DNA of 50,816 bases from Ophiothrix spiculata. Taxonomy: Eukaryota; Echinodermata; Ophiuroidea; Amphilepidida; Ophiotrichidae. The translations under genes and the position numbers were made by a program. The DNA lies in NCBI GenBank assembly GCA_000969725.1, contig JXSR01S019327.1. One strand, written 5' to 3'. The notes under the pieces are model-generated. The model searched no databases and was not told the origin of the DNA. It saw only the letters and a list, made by a program, of their open reading frames with translations. This document shows positions 37,568 to 47,752 of the stretch, one piece after another; position 1 is the first letter of the stretch; each line of letters starts with the position of its first letter.

Positions 37568-38103
37568 TAAAGATAGGTATTCCGATCTGGTGACAAATTT
37601 AAGATATTCTTTTTCCATATATGAATGAAGGATCATTATCTATGTTAAGCACTTGTCAAGTTTCATTTGCATACCTTGAACTAAATTAATGCTTTAGGCA
37701 AAAATTTGTCTGAGAGTGACCCATAGAAACCTATAGGATATTTATTATTGTTACCAAGATATTCCAGTAATTCAGTACTATTTTAGCTCTTGCACAGAGC
37801 CCAGTTATTTGTTAGCACCAAACCAGTCAAAATTTGTCAGTCAGAATGAATGGATAACAGCTCGGCAGCGCCACAGCCTCACTGCTTAGTCACTTAATTG
37901 GTTTGGTCAGAGGGGAGGTAGATCAGTGGTGGGGTTGGTAGAGGGATCTGGGCAAGATCTATACTATTTTGGCCATTTCTCTTAGGAGATATAATATGGT
38001 CGTAAAGATTTACTGGGGTTATTAGAAAAAATATGTTCTTTCATCTGGTATCAAAATCGCGAATCTGTTTTTTGAGTGAAAGTGATCGGAATACACACCT
38101 TTA
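37568..38103. mobile_element. About 536-bp MITE with TATTCCGATC ends
   Basis: TAAAGATAGGTATTCCGATC on the left is mirrored by GATCGGAATACACACCTTTA on the right. Units 1 and 2 lack this stretch. The junctions (CCTAA on the left, TTAAG on the right, empty site CTTAAG in unit 2) are compatible with a TTAA target, but one side has mutated. Confidence 0.8.
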
Positions 38104-38452
38104 AGCTTACATTTAAGAAACAGTTTTAATGGTACCGGAAATCAATGTGGTGAAATAAAAAAATTTGTCAACATAATGTCAATATCATCATGAATTTATT
38201 GAAACATGTCACTATCAAAAAACGTTTGTAACAACAACCTTAACTACCATAGATCTAAAATTGTCAATTCAAGAATACGGTTTTCGAAATTCTAATATAA
38301 TTTTGTGCTTTGCAGGCTTGTATTCACACTATCCATCCCACACGTCTAGTTGAGATAATATAATTCACATTTTGTGCCAGAGGTTATCATACAGTATTCA
38401 AGTCATATAACACCAACTTTATATTAAAATCTGGAGGGAATCTGAAAACCTT

Positions 38453-39235
38453 GGTTGCCTATAGACCATAAAAATAACAAATCTGTGTTTGTTTGATAAA
38501 GCTACCAGCTTTTATATTTAAAGAGAGAGATCCATTTTTTCTAAAGAAACATTAAAAATTGTATATAGTGATGTAGCGGTACAAACCAGATTTCAAATTG
38601 CATCCCACCTCTATGGTAATTGGCACTTTAGTACCTTTAGATGATTTCATATTCGTGGACTTAAAATTTAATTTCTGGATTTAATTTTTAATAAATACAA
38701 ATTTCCCAAACGTATTCAAATACTTTTAAAAAATAATGTTATTGAGTATTTTTAAACTAGACATTGAACATGTGAGGGAAAATTATTGATTTAGTTACTG
38801 ATGTGTCTAAATGGGTTGAACTTAGTAGAAGAGAGTGTACATTTTGAAATGTATGTGTTGTTTAGGAGTTTAAGTTGTAGCCCAAGTTGTATTAGAATGA
38901 GCTTTTGTAAAATCATAATATCTGTATCGCCTCTCAAAAACAAAACAAACATTTTTTTTTTCAAAGTTTAAACCAATGTTGATGGATTGATAACAGACAG
39001 AAAGTTTTTAAAGTAGTTCAGGATATCTGATTTCAGTATTTTTATCAATATTGAAACATTTTGATTGCTTATTTTTCTCATAATACCCATAAAATGTTAT
39101 TGCTGCATGGTCTAATTTAGTCCAATGAGAAAAGATTGTGCCTAGTTGGGGATTGTTATCATATCAGATATTCAGGCCATAAGAGTGAAAGCCAATGCCC
39201 ATGCATTTCCAGACCCTTGACCAAATTGTACTGAG
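38453..39235. other. Intronic DNA, no feature recognised
   Basis: Single-copy-looking AT-rich sequence directly after the array. Confidence 0.4.
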
Positions 39236-39280
39236 CATAGACCATTTCCTAAAATGACAAATATTCGTAAATGGTCTATG
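39236..39280. repeat. Hairpin with perfect 12-bp stem
   Basis: CATAGACCATTT and its exact complement AAATGGTCTATG are separated by 21 bases. This may be a short MITE remnant. Confidence 0.7.
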
Positions 39281-40755
39281 TGCTGAGTTATTCGAATAAT
39301 TGAGCTTTGATGTAAGGATTTTTAAGAAAGTCTTAATTTAACATTAGACTTGTTTGACACTTAACAGGGTCTCTTAAAGAAAGGCACAAATTAAATCAAA
39401 ACCATTATCATGATTGCTTTTCACTGAAACTGTAATGTAAGTCACTCTTTTTCACTTGCAACATTCCACCACATAAAAGAAGAGTCATCTCACATTCTGA
39501 TAAGGTATTGGATTTTATAGTGACCCACAAAGTGAAAAAATAGCAACTTGTAAATAAAATGAACTAAAGAGAAAATGCACTTTCAATTACATCTTCGAGA
39601 TGTTAAGATGTACTGCAGGTGTGCGTGTGTTTGAATATTTGGAATCTAATTTAATTAAATCTTTCATTCTTGTAAACAACTTGAATATTCTGGATGACAA
39701 AAAAACAAAAAGTTTTCCTATTTACATGATTGTCTGATTCTTCTTACACACATTAAATGTGTGACGTATGAAAAACACAATAATGCAAATAAACTTGTCC
39801 GATAGAATTAGTTTTGTTGTACAAAGATTATTAGAATTTGTTGAATTGTTATGGCAAAAATTCAATTCTATTGGCAGTTATTGATGCTTCTGAAAATTTT
39901 CAAAATCTGCAGATCTAATCAACATTATGTGGTTATAATTGATGTGTAAATTGAGATTCCAAAATAATAAGAAATGAACCTTGGTTCACCTGTGATGGAG
40001 CAATAAGGTACTTTCTTGTACCACTAGGTTTGAGCAAAATCAATCCTTGCACTGCTATAAACTTATAAAGATTTAATGGAAATAAAGATCAACATTGCCT
40101 CAGAAATGTCAGTGTCTTAAAAGTGATTTTGTCCCCAATGGAATCAATCATAACAAGAGCTGCTTAAAAGCATTAAACTACCATGTTTCCTTCATTATTC
40201 TAATCGATGCATGTTGCCATGGAAACCAATTGATTTTGTTCTCCACCATTCCATTTTGCCTCAAGCATGTCATGTCATGTATGTTAAGTTTTCAAAATAC
40301 TAACATCAATTTGCCATTTCATTGTTTGTTTTGCCTGCCTCTGCCTGCCTGATTTGCCTGTTAATGACCCGTAACCTGTGAACTTTGACATCTCAAGAGG
40401 GAAGCTTCACATTCCAGACAACATTAATGAAAGATGGACGCATAATCTTTGCATACAAAAAAGTAAGTGCATGATGATAAAACATTTCAGAATTAACAAG
40501 ATTAACTTCATAAATGTATTTGTCTCAAACTTTGTCCTGATATCTGTTGCCCAAAGTCTTCATATTCTTACACTTAAAAAGATCTGCACAAGTTGATTAA
40601 GCCATAGGCCTAATTGCTCTGGTTTTAATTGATTCACTTCTGCCAGTCCTAAAAGTTTAGAAGTAATCTAGTGTGCAAATGAATAAGATGGTGATCTTCC
40701 AACTTCGATTAATCTTAGTAAGGCCTTAAAATTATTTGTTTGGCATAACCTGACC
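39281..40755. other. Intronic DNA, no feature recognised
   Basis: No exon of the required phase was found. Open frames at 40095-40352 and 40378-40596 show no family motif. Confidence 0.4.
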
Positions 40756-40930
40756 GTCCCTTTTTTTTATCACAAATATAAATTTCAGTTGGTCTTTCCA
40801 GGAATTTTTTTGGCATTTTTTGCCAAAACTGACAAAACCCATATCACCATCATGTTCAAGGAAAAAATCTGTTTCTAAAAATGTATTCTTTTATATGCAA
40901 TTAGTATGATAGTACAAAAATGGTTTATGC
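40756..40930. repeat. Probable decayed fragment of the 24056-type foldback element
   Basis: CATCATGTTC, then TCTGTTTCTAAAAATGTATT and CTTTTAT occur in the same order as CATCATGTTCTG, CCGCTTCTAGAAATGTATAC and TTTTAT in the right arm at 24669-24720. The similarity is patchy. Confidence 0.4.
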
Positions 40931-41036
40931 TATTTGAAGGTCTACCCCAGCCTTGACAGCAATGCTGTCAATATCTTGAATTGATATTAATGTAATTGTT
41001 ATTGACGCTATCAAATGTTGTATGTTTTGTTTCAAG

Positions 41037-41133
41037 GTGCCTCTTTCAGCCAATGATATAGGTGGTGGCAATGGTCACAAGGTAACAGTGGGCCTATCAG
41101 ATGGCTTCTATATTGATGAACCAGTTACAAAAG
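41037..41133 (+). CDS. PLXDC: PLXDC-like exon c (extracellular, VGLSD motif)
   Basis: A 97-bp exon between the acceptor TTTGTTTCAAG and the donor GTATGT. It enters in phase 0 and reads VPLSANDIGG, then NGHKVTVGLSDGFYIDEPV and TK, leaving one base that completes a glycine with the next exon. The family-typical HxVKVGLSDAF strand of PLXDC1/2 is clearly recognisable as HKVTVGLSDGF, and the leading VPLS matches the IPV segment that follows the FxYK strand in human proteins. It belongs to the extracellular nidogen-like region. Because exon a ends with one base left over and this exon starts in phase 0, another exon must lie between them. A MITE begins about 15 bp downstream of the donor, and a decayed copy of part of this exon is at 41480-41522. 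Confidence 0.9.
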
Positions 41134-41147
41134 GTATGTCAGATAGG

Positions 41148-41477
41148 TTCAATTTATACTCGGCCTCCAAACAAAACTTTAGCTACCAAACATTTTGTTG
41201 TGGCATCAAACTATGGGTGGCCATAGGTCTCATAAAGGTGTCAACAAGAGAAAGTTGTCAACAAAATTGATAAGGGTGTCTAGTACACTGAAAAGGGTGT
41301 CTAAAATATCCAAAAGAGTGTGTAAAATCCATAACGGTGCCTAAACCCAAAATCAATATGTAACCCAAAACGGCATGTGAAACCAACAACACCTATGGCC
41401 GCCCATAGTTTGACGTCACAACAAAATGTTAGTAGCGAAAATTGTGTTTGGAGGCCGAGTATAAATTTACCTATATA
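41148..41477. mobile_element. About 330-bp MITE next to the exon donor
   Basis: The left arm (AATTTATACTCGGCCTCCAA, ACATTTTGTTGTGGCATCAA and ACTATGGGTGGCCATAGG) is mirrored by the right arm (CCTATGGCCGCCCATAGTTT, GACGTCACAACAAAATGT and TTTGGAGGCCGAGTATAAAT). The interior has tandem AAGGGTGTCT-like words. The left end starts about 15 bp after the end of exon c, within the donor-proximal intron. Confidence 0.9.
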
Positions 41478-41479
41478 GA

Positions 41480-41522
41480 ACCAATGATTTAGGTGATTTG
41501 AATGGTCACATAAGGTAACAGG
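41480..41522 (+). pseudogene. Decayed partial copy of PLXDC-like exon c
   Basis: ACCAATGATTTAGGTGATTT, GAATGGTCACA and TAAGGTAACAG line up with exon c (GCCAATGATATAGGTGGTGG, CAATGGTCACAAGGTAACAG at 41049-41088), with a small insertion (TA before AGGTAACAG) and several substitutions. The copy has the same orientation and lies just beyond the MITE. It lacks the rest of the exon, carries a frame-shifting 2-bp insertion and is not flanked by convincing splice sites. Confidence 0.75.
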
Positions 41523-42724
41523 CATATATATATATGGACTAACTAATATTGTTGAACAAGTAATAAACTAAACTGTCCGGAAGAACTGCGGAATCCAGTA
41601 GGCTACTGGATTGAGCAGTGCAGTTGTGGACGTGGCTTCATTCAGCCGCATGTGGCCCATTAATGTCTTTTGATCCCGAACACCAAATTACAAAGTTTGT
41701 CTTCATTATTTTCTTCTTAGAAATAATATCAAAAATCAGACGAATTAATAAAAAAATTCACCGGGTCAATAAATAGTTCTATATATAAGAAAATAAGTAT
41801 AGGTAGACTTATGTATGGTTAAAAAAAAAACTATGTGTGAATGCCTTTTACACCAAAAACAGACAAATGATTTCACCATTTTGTTTTCACTTTAGAGATC
41901 ATTTATTCAAAATCTCCATTCGTGGCTTTGCATCATTTTGTCGCAGCACCTCTTTATCTGACCATCAATTATTTGTTCGGGATTGTAGCGGGAATTATGC
42001 TCTTCAGATTGCCAATTCGTAGTAGCTACTATACTAGTGTGCCCAATCTGTCTGTGACAGTGTGTAAACTGGAGATGTTAATAAAATAGTCAGCTACCAT
42101 CTGAAGTCTATTATTATTGATGTCTAGTTGAAATCATCTGTCATCTATTAGATAAGGTCTAGGAGATTAGGTTTTATATTCTAGCTGCATAATTATATGC
42201 AAACCTTGACACATTGGAAATGTAGGCCTAGCTGCAAAATGTGTATATTTATTGTAGAGCCATTTTTCAAAACAAAAATCACAAAGAATGATTTAATACT
42301 ATTTTTTGCAGAAAATAGCTATAGCATTGTCTTTTAGAACACTGTGTTTCTCTTTCCAAAAAGAGATCTATATGAGCTATTGTTACAAACTGAGCATAAA
42401 GTTGCCAGCTTGAACACAGAACATGTTGAACATGACATGTAGACCAAGGAAATTTTGCAGTAAAGATCAGGTTTGTTGGACATGACAAAGATACATGCGT
42501 ATGTTATATATCATTTTAATATTGTATTTTGAAGATCATCCTGTGTCTCAGATTTGATGCTCATTTTGTGATGACAGCTCATATATCATTGAGACACATG
42601 AATGTCAGGGCTGAGAGCATACTCAACAGGTTGACTGGGTTGAGACTATTTGATCATATTTGTACAGAGAAATTATATTTCACATGATGAAACATGCCAC
42701 CATTTTGTGTTTCTATTTTTACAG
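41523..42724. other. Intron between exons c and d
   Basis: A short TATATATATA run lies at about 41525-41534. The acceptor of exon d is TTTCTATTTTTACAG. No other feature was recognised. Confidence 0.5.
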
Positions 42725-42826
42725 GTTCCTCAACTATTAAGCGTACAATATATAGATATCATACTGTGGATTTAAACAAGACACAAGTAGTAGACAACAG
42801 TGCCTTTTTGCTTACACCTTTACTAA
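42725..42826 (+). CDS. PLXDC: PLXDC-like exon d (extracellular, RTIYRYH segment)
   Basis: A 102-bp exon between TTTTTACAG and GTAAGT. With the base carried from exon c it reads (G)SSTIKRTIYRYHTVDLNKT, then QVVDNSAFLLTPLL, and leaves one base over. PLXDC1/2 carry RRxIYEYHRVELxxSKI, then a short stretch ending in TPLPTC at this place. The match is close (RTIYRYHTVDL versus RTIYEYHRVEL, and LTPLLTC across the splice). The phase of 1 on both sides fits exon c and the PSI exon exactly, which strongly supports these being consecutive exons of one gene. Confidence 0.92.
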
Positions 42827-43737
42827 GTAAGTTCACTTCCTGTAAGGTATTTATTCCAGAAAAGGTCAAAATTGGATGAAATCAACTACTAAGTTGGAGG
42901 CTTTTTAAAGGGGCTATATTTAATGGTTCTGGTTGTCGATTACCATATATTCTGCCCAAGTGCGTACAAAGCTATTACAATGATTTGTTTCCCACCAGTG
43001 GTGGCACCAGCATCTCATTTCTGGGGGGCAAAAAATGTGAACCAAAATAATGCGCACGTAGCACATGCAAAAATATTTTGACTAAAATGTTAATATGCGC
43101 GTAGCGTGCAAAAAATTTTCGGACAAATTTGTTTATTTTGGCTAAAAAACGCCTATTTTTGACTAAAATAATGGGTATTTAGTGAAATACGTGCGAAGTG
43201 TACAAATTTTGTACATTTTATGTCAAAATGGTCAATAAAAAGGGGTGATCAAGAGAAATTTGTGCCTAAAAGCTTCTGATTTTTTTTTTCGGGGGGGGGG
43301 GGGAGCAGACTGGGGGGGGGGCTTTTAGGGGGCAAATGCCCCTCATGCCCCACCAATTGAATCTCCCCAGAATGTGTGTGGAGTCCTTGTTGTGAAAACA
43401 TTTCCTGAAGAGAATTGTAGATAGTTGAAAGTGTGTGTCCTGTCTCTATTTATAGTGGTTGGTCTCTCTTTATGTAAATAGCCTCTTCTTATCTTACTCT
43501 TATATCGGAAAGTAAGAGACGATCTCACTGAAATATTCGGAACCAAGATGCAAGTGTTGTTGATCAGTTCTAAACTGCTACTTTAATAATCTTTGGTTGT
43601 GCTTTTGTTATTGTGTAAAATCAGTTCACACCATTATTGGCATGAATGAGGAATTAAGTGGGTTTTTTTCAAGATATATGCTTTTCTTAACTGAACTTAA
43701 CCTTGCACTCTTCATGTTTGCCTTGTGTTCTTTGCAG
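42827..43737. other. Intron with a G-rich repeat
   Basis: The stretch 42995-43365 looks like a diverged interspersed repeat: GTGGCACCAGC, GGGGGGCAAAAAATG, repeated GCGCGTAGCG/ACGTGCGAAGTG words, two long G runs (43288-43302 and 43311-43320) and GCCCCTCATGCCCCACC. I could not assign it to a family. The remainder shows nothing. Confidence 0.5.
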
Positions 43738-43886
43738 CCTGTAACCAATACACCAATTGTAATAGTTGTATATCAGCCGCTTCTGTCATCAATTTTGAGT
43801 GCAGTTGGTGTAGCGCCATCAAGCGGTGTTCAAGTGGCTTTGACAGACATCGCCAGGATTGGCTAGAAGCTAATTGTCTCACAGAG
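43738..43886 (+). CDS. PLXDC: PLXDC-like exon e: PSI (plexin repeat) domain
   Basis: A 149-bp exon from TTCTTTGCAG to GAG|GTAAGA. Completing a threonine with the base from exon d, it reads CNQYTNCNSCISAASVINF, ECSWCSAIKRCSSGFDRHRQ and DWLEANCLTE, ending in phase 0. Seven cysteines with the order C-C-C-C-x-W-C-C-C are those of a PSI domain, a small disulfide-bonded module found in plexins, semaphorins and integrins. The SSGFDRHRQDW motif after the CSWC pair is distinctive of PLXDC1/PLXDC2, where it is almost identical. The eighth cysteine is in the next exon. The domain lies outside the cell, between the nidogen-like region and the linker before the membrane. Confidence 0.97.
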
Positions 43887-44632
43887 GTAAGAGCACTGGC
43901 AGTTTTTATCACAGAGTGTGCTTGTCTTTTTTTTCTGACAATTCATGTATCACAATTTATGGTTCGCATAATTCTGAAGTGTCCATGTTTAGCTTCTAAT
44001 TAAAGATTAATAACTGTGTAGTACTTGACACAAGTGAAATTGTACAAAATAATGCCCCGCGTGTGGAAGTTGGAGTTGTCCGCTCTTACCAGGAAAAGCC
44101 AAGTGAGTTGGACAACTACGACTTTTTAAATGTTGAATGCCTATCATGGCATTAACAGCATAACTCAAAAAAGAGTAATGCTGACAACTTGTCTCCAAGA
44201 TAGCAAATCACCGGTTTCAAGCACATAAAGAAGCATCCTGAGGGAAATCCAAGCAACCAAGACAGCAAGAGGAGAAAGAAATCACCTCATTGCATCGGGA
44301 AATGCTTGGAAAGGTTTATTTTTCACTTCTTGACAAAGATCTTTAACAATGCCTCCCTTTAAACTTCAGGTACATTATCTTAAAGCACCAAGTAGAGTGA
44401 TCAATCTAATTTATACATGACGATGATTATAATATAATTGTTAAGAAGTTAAATAATACGATTACATTATGTTTTGCTAACCTTCACACATTCAGTAATC
44501 TTGTTGAAGCCCATTTTTGACACAGGCTACTGAAAGAATATTATGACTGCAGTTTTTCAACCAGAATGTATTTTTCCCAACACACATGGTATCCCAGATA
44601 TTTCATGAATTATTTTGTCCTTAATGTTTCAG
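43887..44632. other. Intron between exons e and f
   Basis: No repeat or RNA gene was recognised. The acceptor of exon f is TTAATGTTTCAG. Confidence 0.5.
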
Positions 44633-44672
44633 AGTATCCAACAAAATCAGTCGTGTCCTGGGCCTTCATCAG
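44633..44672 (+). CDS. PLXDC: PLXDC-like exon f (last PSI cysteine, linker start)
   Basis: A 40-bp exon between TTAATGTTTCAG and GTAAGA. It starts in phase 0, as required by exon e, and reads SIQQNQSCPGPSS with one base left over. The single cysteine sits about where PLXDC1/2 have the eighth PSI cysteine (ExKEKxCEN). Polar residues follow, as expected for the start of the extracellular linker. The exon is short but both splice sites and the frame are good. Confidence 0.75.
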
Positions 44673-47229
44673 GTAAGAATCTCTCGATTTTATTGTCACT
44701 CACACCACCTAATGTGACACAGTGACCAAATTTGCTACACACATTCACCAATCATGTTCTCTGCTATTTTGCATGGTACAATATGTGGAAAAAATAAAAT
44801 TTGACTTGACATAAATGTTTGCACACCAAGCAATTACTACATTATAACATCATTGTGCACGAATCACATTTGTAAATACACACCCAATTTTTAACCACTT
44901 TTTTCCTACACTTCGTACACAAATACTAAATGTACTCATTCATGTTTTTGAATTTTCACGCCTAAACATTCAAAGCCTGCCTATGATCTTATTGTGAAGT
45001 TTTACTAGGCTTTGTTGTTCATATATAAATTTGATATTCAACCGACTGTTATAATGAAAAGTTCAAAAATTAACAAGATTGGTCTTTCATGCATATATGC
45101 ATACATCGTGGTGTATCATGCAAATATGGATGTTAGTATAGTGTTGTGCTCTATTGATTGATAGAAATGAATATAAATTTTAAGTTGCATGGGTATACAC
45201 AACCATACAAGGTGTGAATGCAGCACCATTGGACAGTAAAGTCAACTGCTATCAGGGGCACATTCATTCGGACAAATTATGTGAATTATACACAGTCTTG
45301 AAATTTAGTCAGAATTTTGTCAGAAAATATTTTTCACATTTGACCTGTTATTCAGTATATTTTCTGCTATAATTTTAAATGTATTTTGATTTGCGACCGG
45401 AGAAGAGATGTGTCGTTAATTATGTGTTAATTGTGTGTCGTTAATTGTAGTAAAGAAATCTACACATTGCCCAAATGTAGAAAGCACTATGTTGAATCAC
45501 ATGATGAAATGGCTCACTTGAAATGGTTGCAATCACATGACGAAATGCGATGGATGTACACCAATTTACCAATTTTGGCTCCTGTTTGTACCAATTTTGT
45601 AAGATGCCACGTTCCTATACTCTGTAAATCCTGGAGTGTGCACCAAATAGCCCATTAACGCACCTAAACCAATAAAACCATTTGGGGATATAAATTAGTC
45701 CGTATTTTTTCGAACTATAAAAACGTACCAAATCTTGCTGAAAATTCAAATGAACCATGTTCAATGTTTGTCCATGTGGTTGCAATAAAATTAGCCCAAA
45801 ATAATACCAAAATCATGAACAATTCATGTAAGAAAATATTAATACACAGTGATGTGGTCTTAATCAATCAATACTAGTCTCTTACACAATACAAAACTAC
45901 CAGTTCACAATGTTGTAGAATGTATAAACGATATACTACGGATCTTGTAACAGAGTTTGATTGCTTGTTGCATCAATGTTTATAAAGTATGACTGTATCA
46001 TTGCACCTGTCTACAACAAATACAATTTGCTACAAATCATATTCCTTAACCTTCCATAAACCAGGCCTAGCTCAACCTACGGTGGTTGGGATTTGTATTT
46101 CCAAACAATAGGTTTTTGTATTCATTTCATTATAACATGTTGATTCCTTGCATGGCTGTCAACCTAAATAGCAGTAAATACGTTTGTGTGTTGTTGTTTT
46201 TTCCATGCAAGTGATACACACTGTATTATTCGTTCTTACCTCCCTTCAGGTTTTTTTTAATGTTCTATCTATATTTTCAATAGACCTGGTTCTACAATAT
46301 AGTCAGTCAGTAGCATGGCTTTCTTGTTCCTCCAACTTATCATTCCTCCAACTTATCAATTTGTTACCTAACTGTTGATACACAATATTTTTTACCAGCA
46401 TGTTATTTTCGAACTCAAAGGCTATTTCTGCTTTGTTGTTTTTGTATTAACAAATGTCTTTGTGAATATTTTGTTAGTTTCATAAAAATCAGTGTTAACT
46501 AGAACCTACCTACTGAAATGACTTTAATAAATTTTAAATAATTCACAACTTTAGCATGAAATTTGGTGTCAGATCCTGTAGCATAACTTTTGGAGCCAAT
46601 TTTCTCCCTGAAAGTAAGCCAAGGATGCTGTAGTTGTTAATATTAAGTACATGTTAGTTTGCTAAATGATCTTCCCGAAGACCCAAGGATATTGACATTA
46701 CATTCAAAATGTGTCCATAGTTTTTCAAGTAAATCAGCTGGTCTTTTGAATAAATTGGTAATGGTGAACCTTTTCATTGGAGTATCAACATCATGCTGTC
46801 ATGGTGCTATTTATGGTATCATGGTGGAACATATTCAATGTGGAGCTATTATCTATCAATGTTTCAACTACACCAAGATGTCAGTATTGACAAGAAATTG
46901 ATTTCCCTCTCGGATATTAACATAAGACTGTTATGAACTAATTTTTGGGGAACATGATTTTGGATATCATTTTCAACCATGTCCGTACCCAGTATTTTTG
47001 TGAGTGTTATATGTGTGTGTTACGTGGGTGGTGCAACTCACTTTCAAAAATTTTTCTTTTTTCAATTTTGACCTTCAACAAATTTCTGTGGTTTTGAAAA
47101 TGTGACAAGCAAAAAATTCTTGCATTAGTTTGTTGTTTTTAACTAAAGAATTGTTAGTTCCTTGGCTTTATTTCATTTTTCGCCCAAGAAATGCCCATGA
47201 TCTAGTATTCTGCTTTGGAAAAAGTATAC
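44673..47229. other. Intron after exon f
   Basis: No recognised repeat or exon. A Ser/Thr-rich linker exon could be hidden here, since such sequences are poorly conserved. Open frames at 45431-45658 and 46659-46901 show no family motif and sit in AT-rich DNA. Confidence 0.4.
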
Positions 47230-47293
47230 TTTAGGTCCCATAAAAATTATACCTTAACCCTAAACTGTAACCCTAAAACTAACCCTAACCTTG
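47230..47293. repeat. Telomere-like CCCTAA repeat with GTATACTTTAGGTCCCAT flank
   Basis: The word GTATACTTTAGGTCCCAT is followed by CTTAACCCTAAAC, TGTAACCCTAAAAC and TAACCCTAACC. The reverse strand shares GGTTAGGGTTAGTTTTAGGG with the repeat at 15681-15800. It ends about 20 bp before the putative exon at 47312. Confidence 0.75.
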
Positions 47294-47311
47294 TGTTTGT
47301 GTAAAATTTAG

Positions 47312-47350
47312 ATGCAGCTAAAAAGAACAGTGGCAAACTTGTTTCACGTT
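47312..47350 (+). CDS. PLXDC: Putative PLXDC-like exon g (juxtamembrane linker)
   Basis: A 39-bp candidate exon between AAATTTAG and the consensus donor GTGAGT. With the base from exon f it reads DAAKKNSGKLVSR and leaves one base over, so the frame is consistent. PLXDC proteins have a D-x-AAEKKGGxLHxG stretch immediately before the membrane segment, which this resembles. The pyrimidine tract of the acceptor is weak and the exon is short, so chance is possible. If it is real, the transmembrane exon should follow downstream, but I did not find it before the window ends. Confidence 0.4.
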
Positions 47351-47550
47351 GTGAGTAACTAATAAGCCTCATTTTGTTGCAGTTTCTTTGTTTGTTTTAC
47401 CAATCAAGAAATGCATCTTTCCCGTATCAGTCCAGACTAAATGCTCAATCAAGCGTACCCGCTGTATTTCTTGATGCAGCGATATTGTATCGCTTCATGA
47501 AGTATTGTAGATGTGAACCATCCATTACACAAAATCGATAGCTAGGGCAA

Positions 47551-47752
47551 TTAAGCTGTCTGGACAAAAGGGTCACATAAGTAACTGTCACCCTTCTTAC
47601 AATTTTTCAAAAAGAATGACTGTTGCATTTATTACGAAGCACTGATGGAGAATAGTCGTACGTGCTGGATAAAAATGCAAAGGTCAATCTTTTTCAAAAT
47701 TTGTAAGAAGGATGACAGTTACTTATGTGACCCTTTGATGCAGACAGCTTAA
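47551..47752. mobile_element. 202-bp MITE with TTAAGCTGTCTG ends, nested
   Basis: TTAAGCTGTCTGGACAAAAG then GGTCACATAAGTAACTGTCA on the left is mirrored by TGACAGTTACTTATGTGACC then CTTTGATGCAGACAGCTTAA on the right. It lies just inside the left arm of the 47424-48384 element. Confidence 0.9.

Larger units (their letters stand above)
33150..38452. repeat. Tandem array unit 3 (5.3 kb including insertions)
   Basis: Landmarks are GAATGGGAGTC at 33554, CCATCTGTAATTCCG at 34748, CCCCAGATCATG at 35597, hairpin block at 36731-36953 and GCAGGCTTGTATTCACAC at 38315. The similarity ends right after ATCTGGAGGGAATCTGAAAACC, the same phase at which units 1 and 2 end, so the last unit is complete. A CCCT run at about 33700-33720 is longer than in the other units. 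Private insertions lie at 36364-36515 and about 37568-38103. Confidence 0.9.

Noticed and set aside
43288-43320. Long G runs as possible G-quadruplex
   Set aside because: They are simple homopolymer runs within an interspersed repeat and also occur at 8957 and 22566. There is nothing further to support a function.
43712-43912. Minus-strand open frame of 66 codons
   Set aside because: It is the antisense shadow of the PSI exon.
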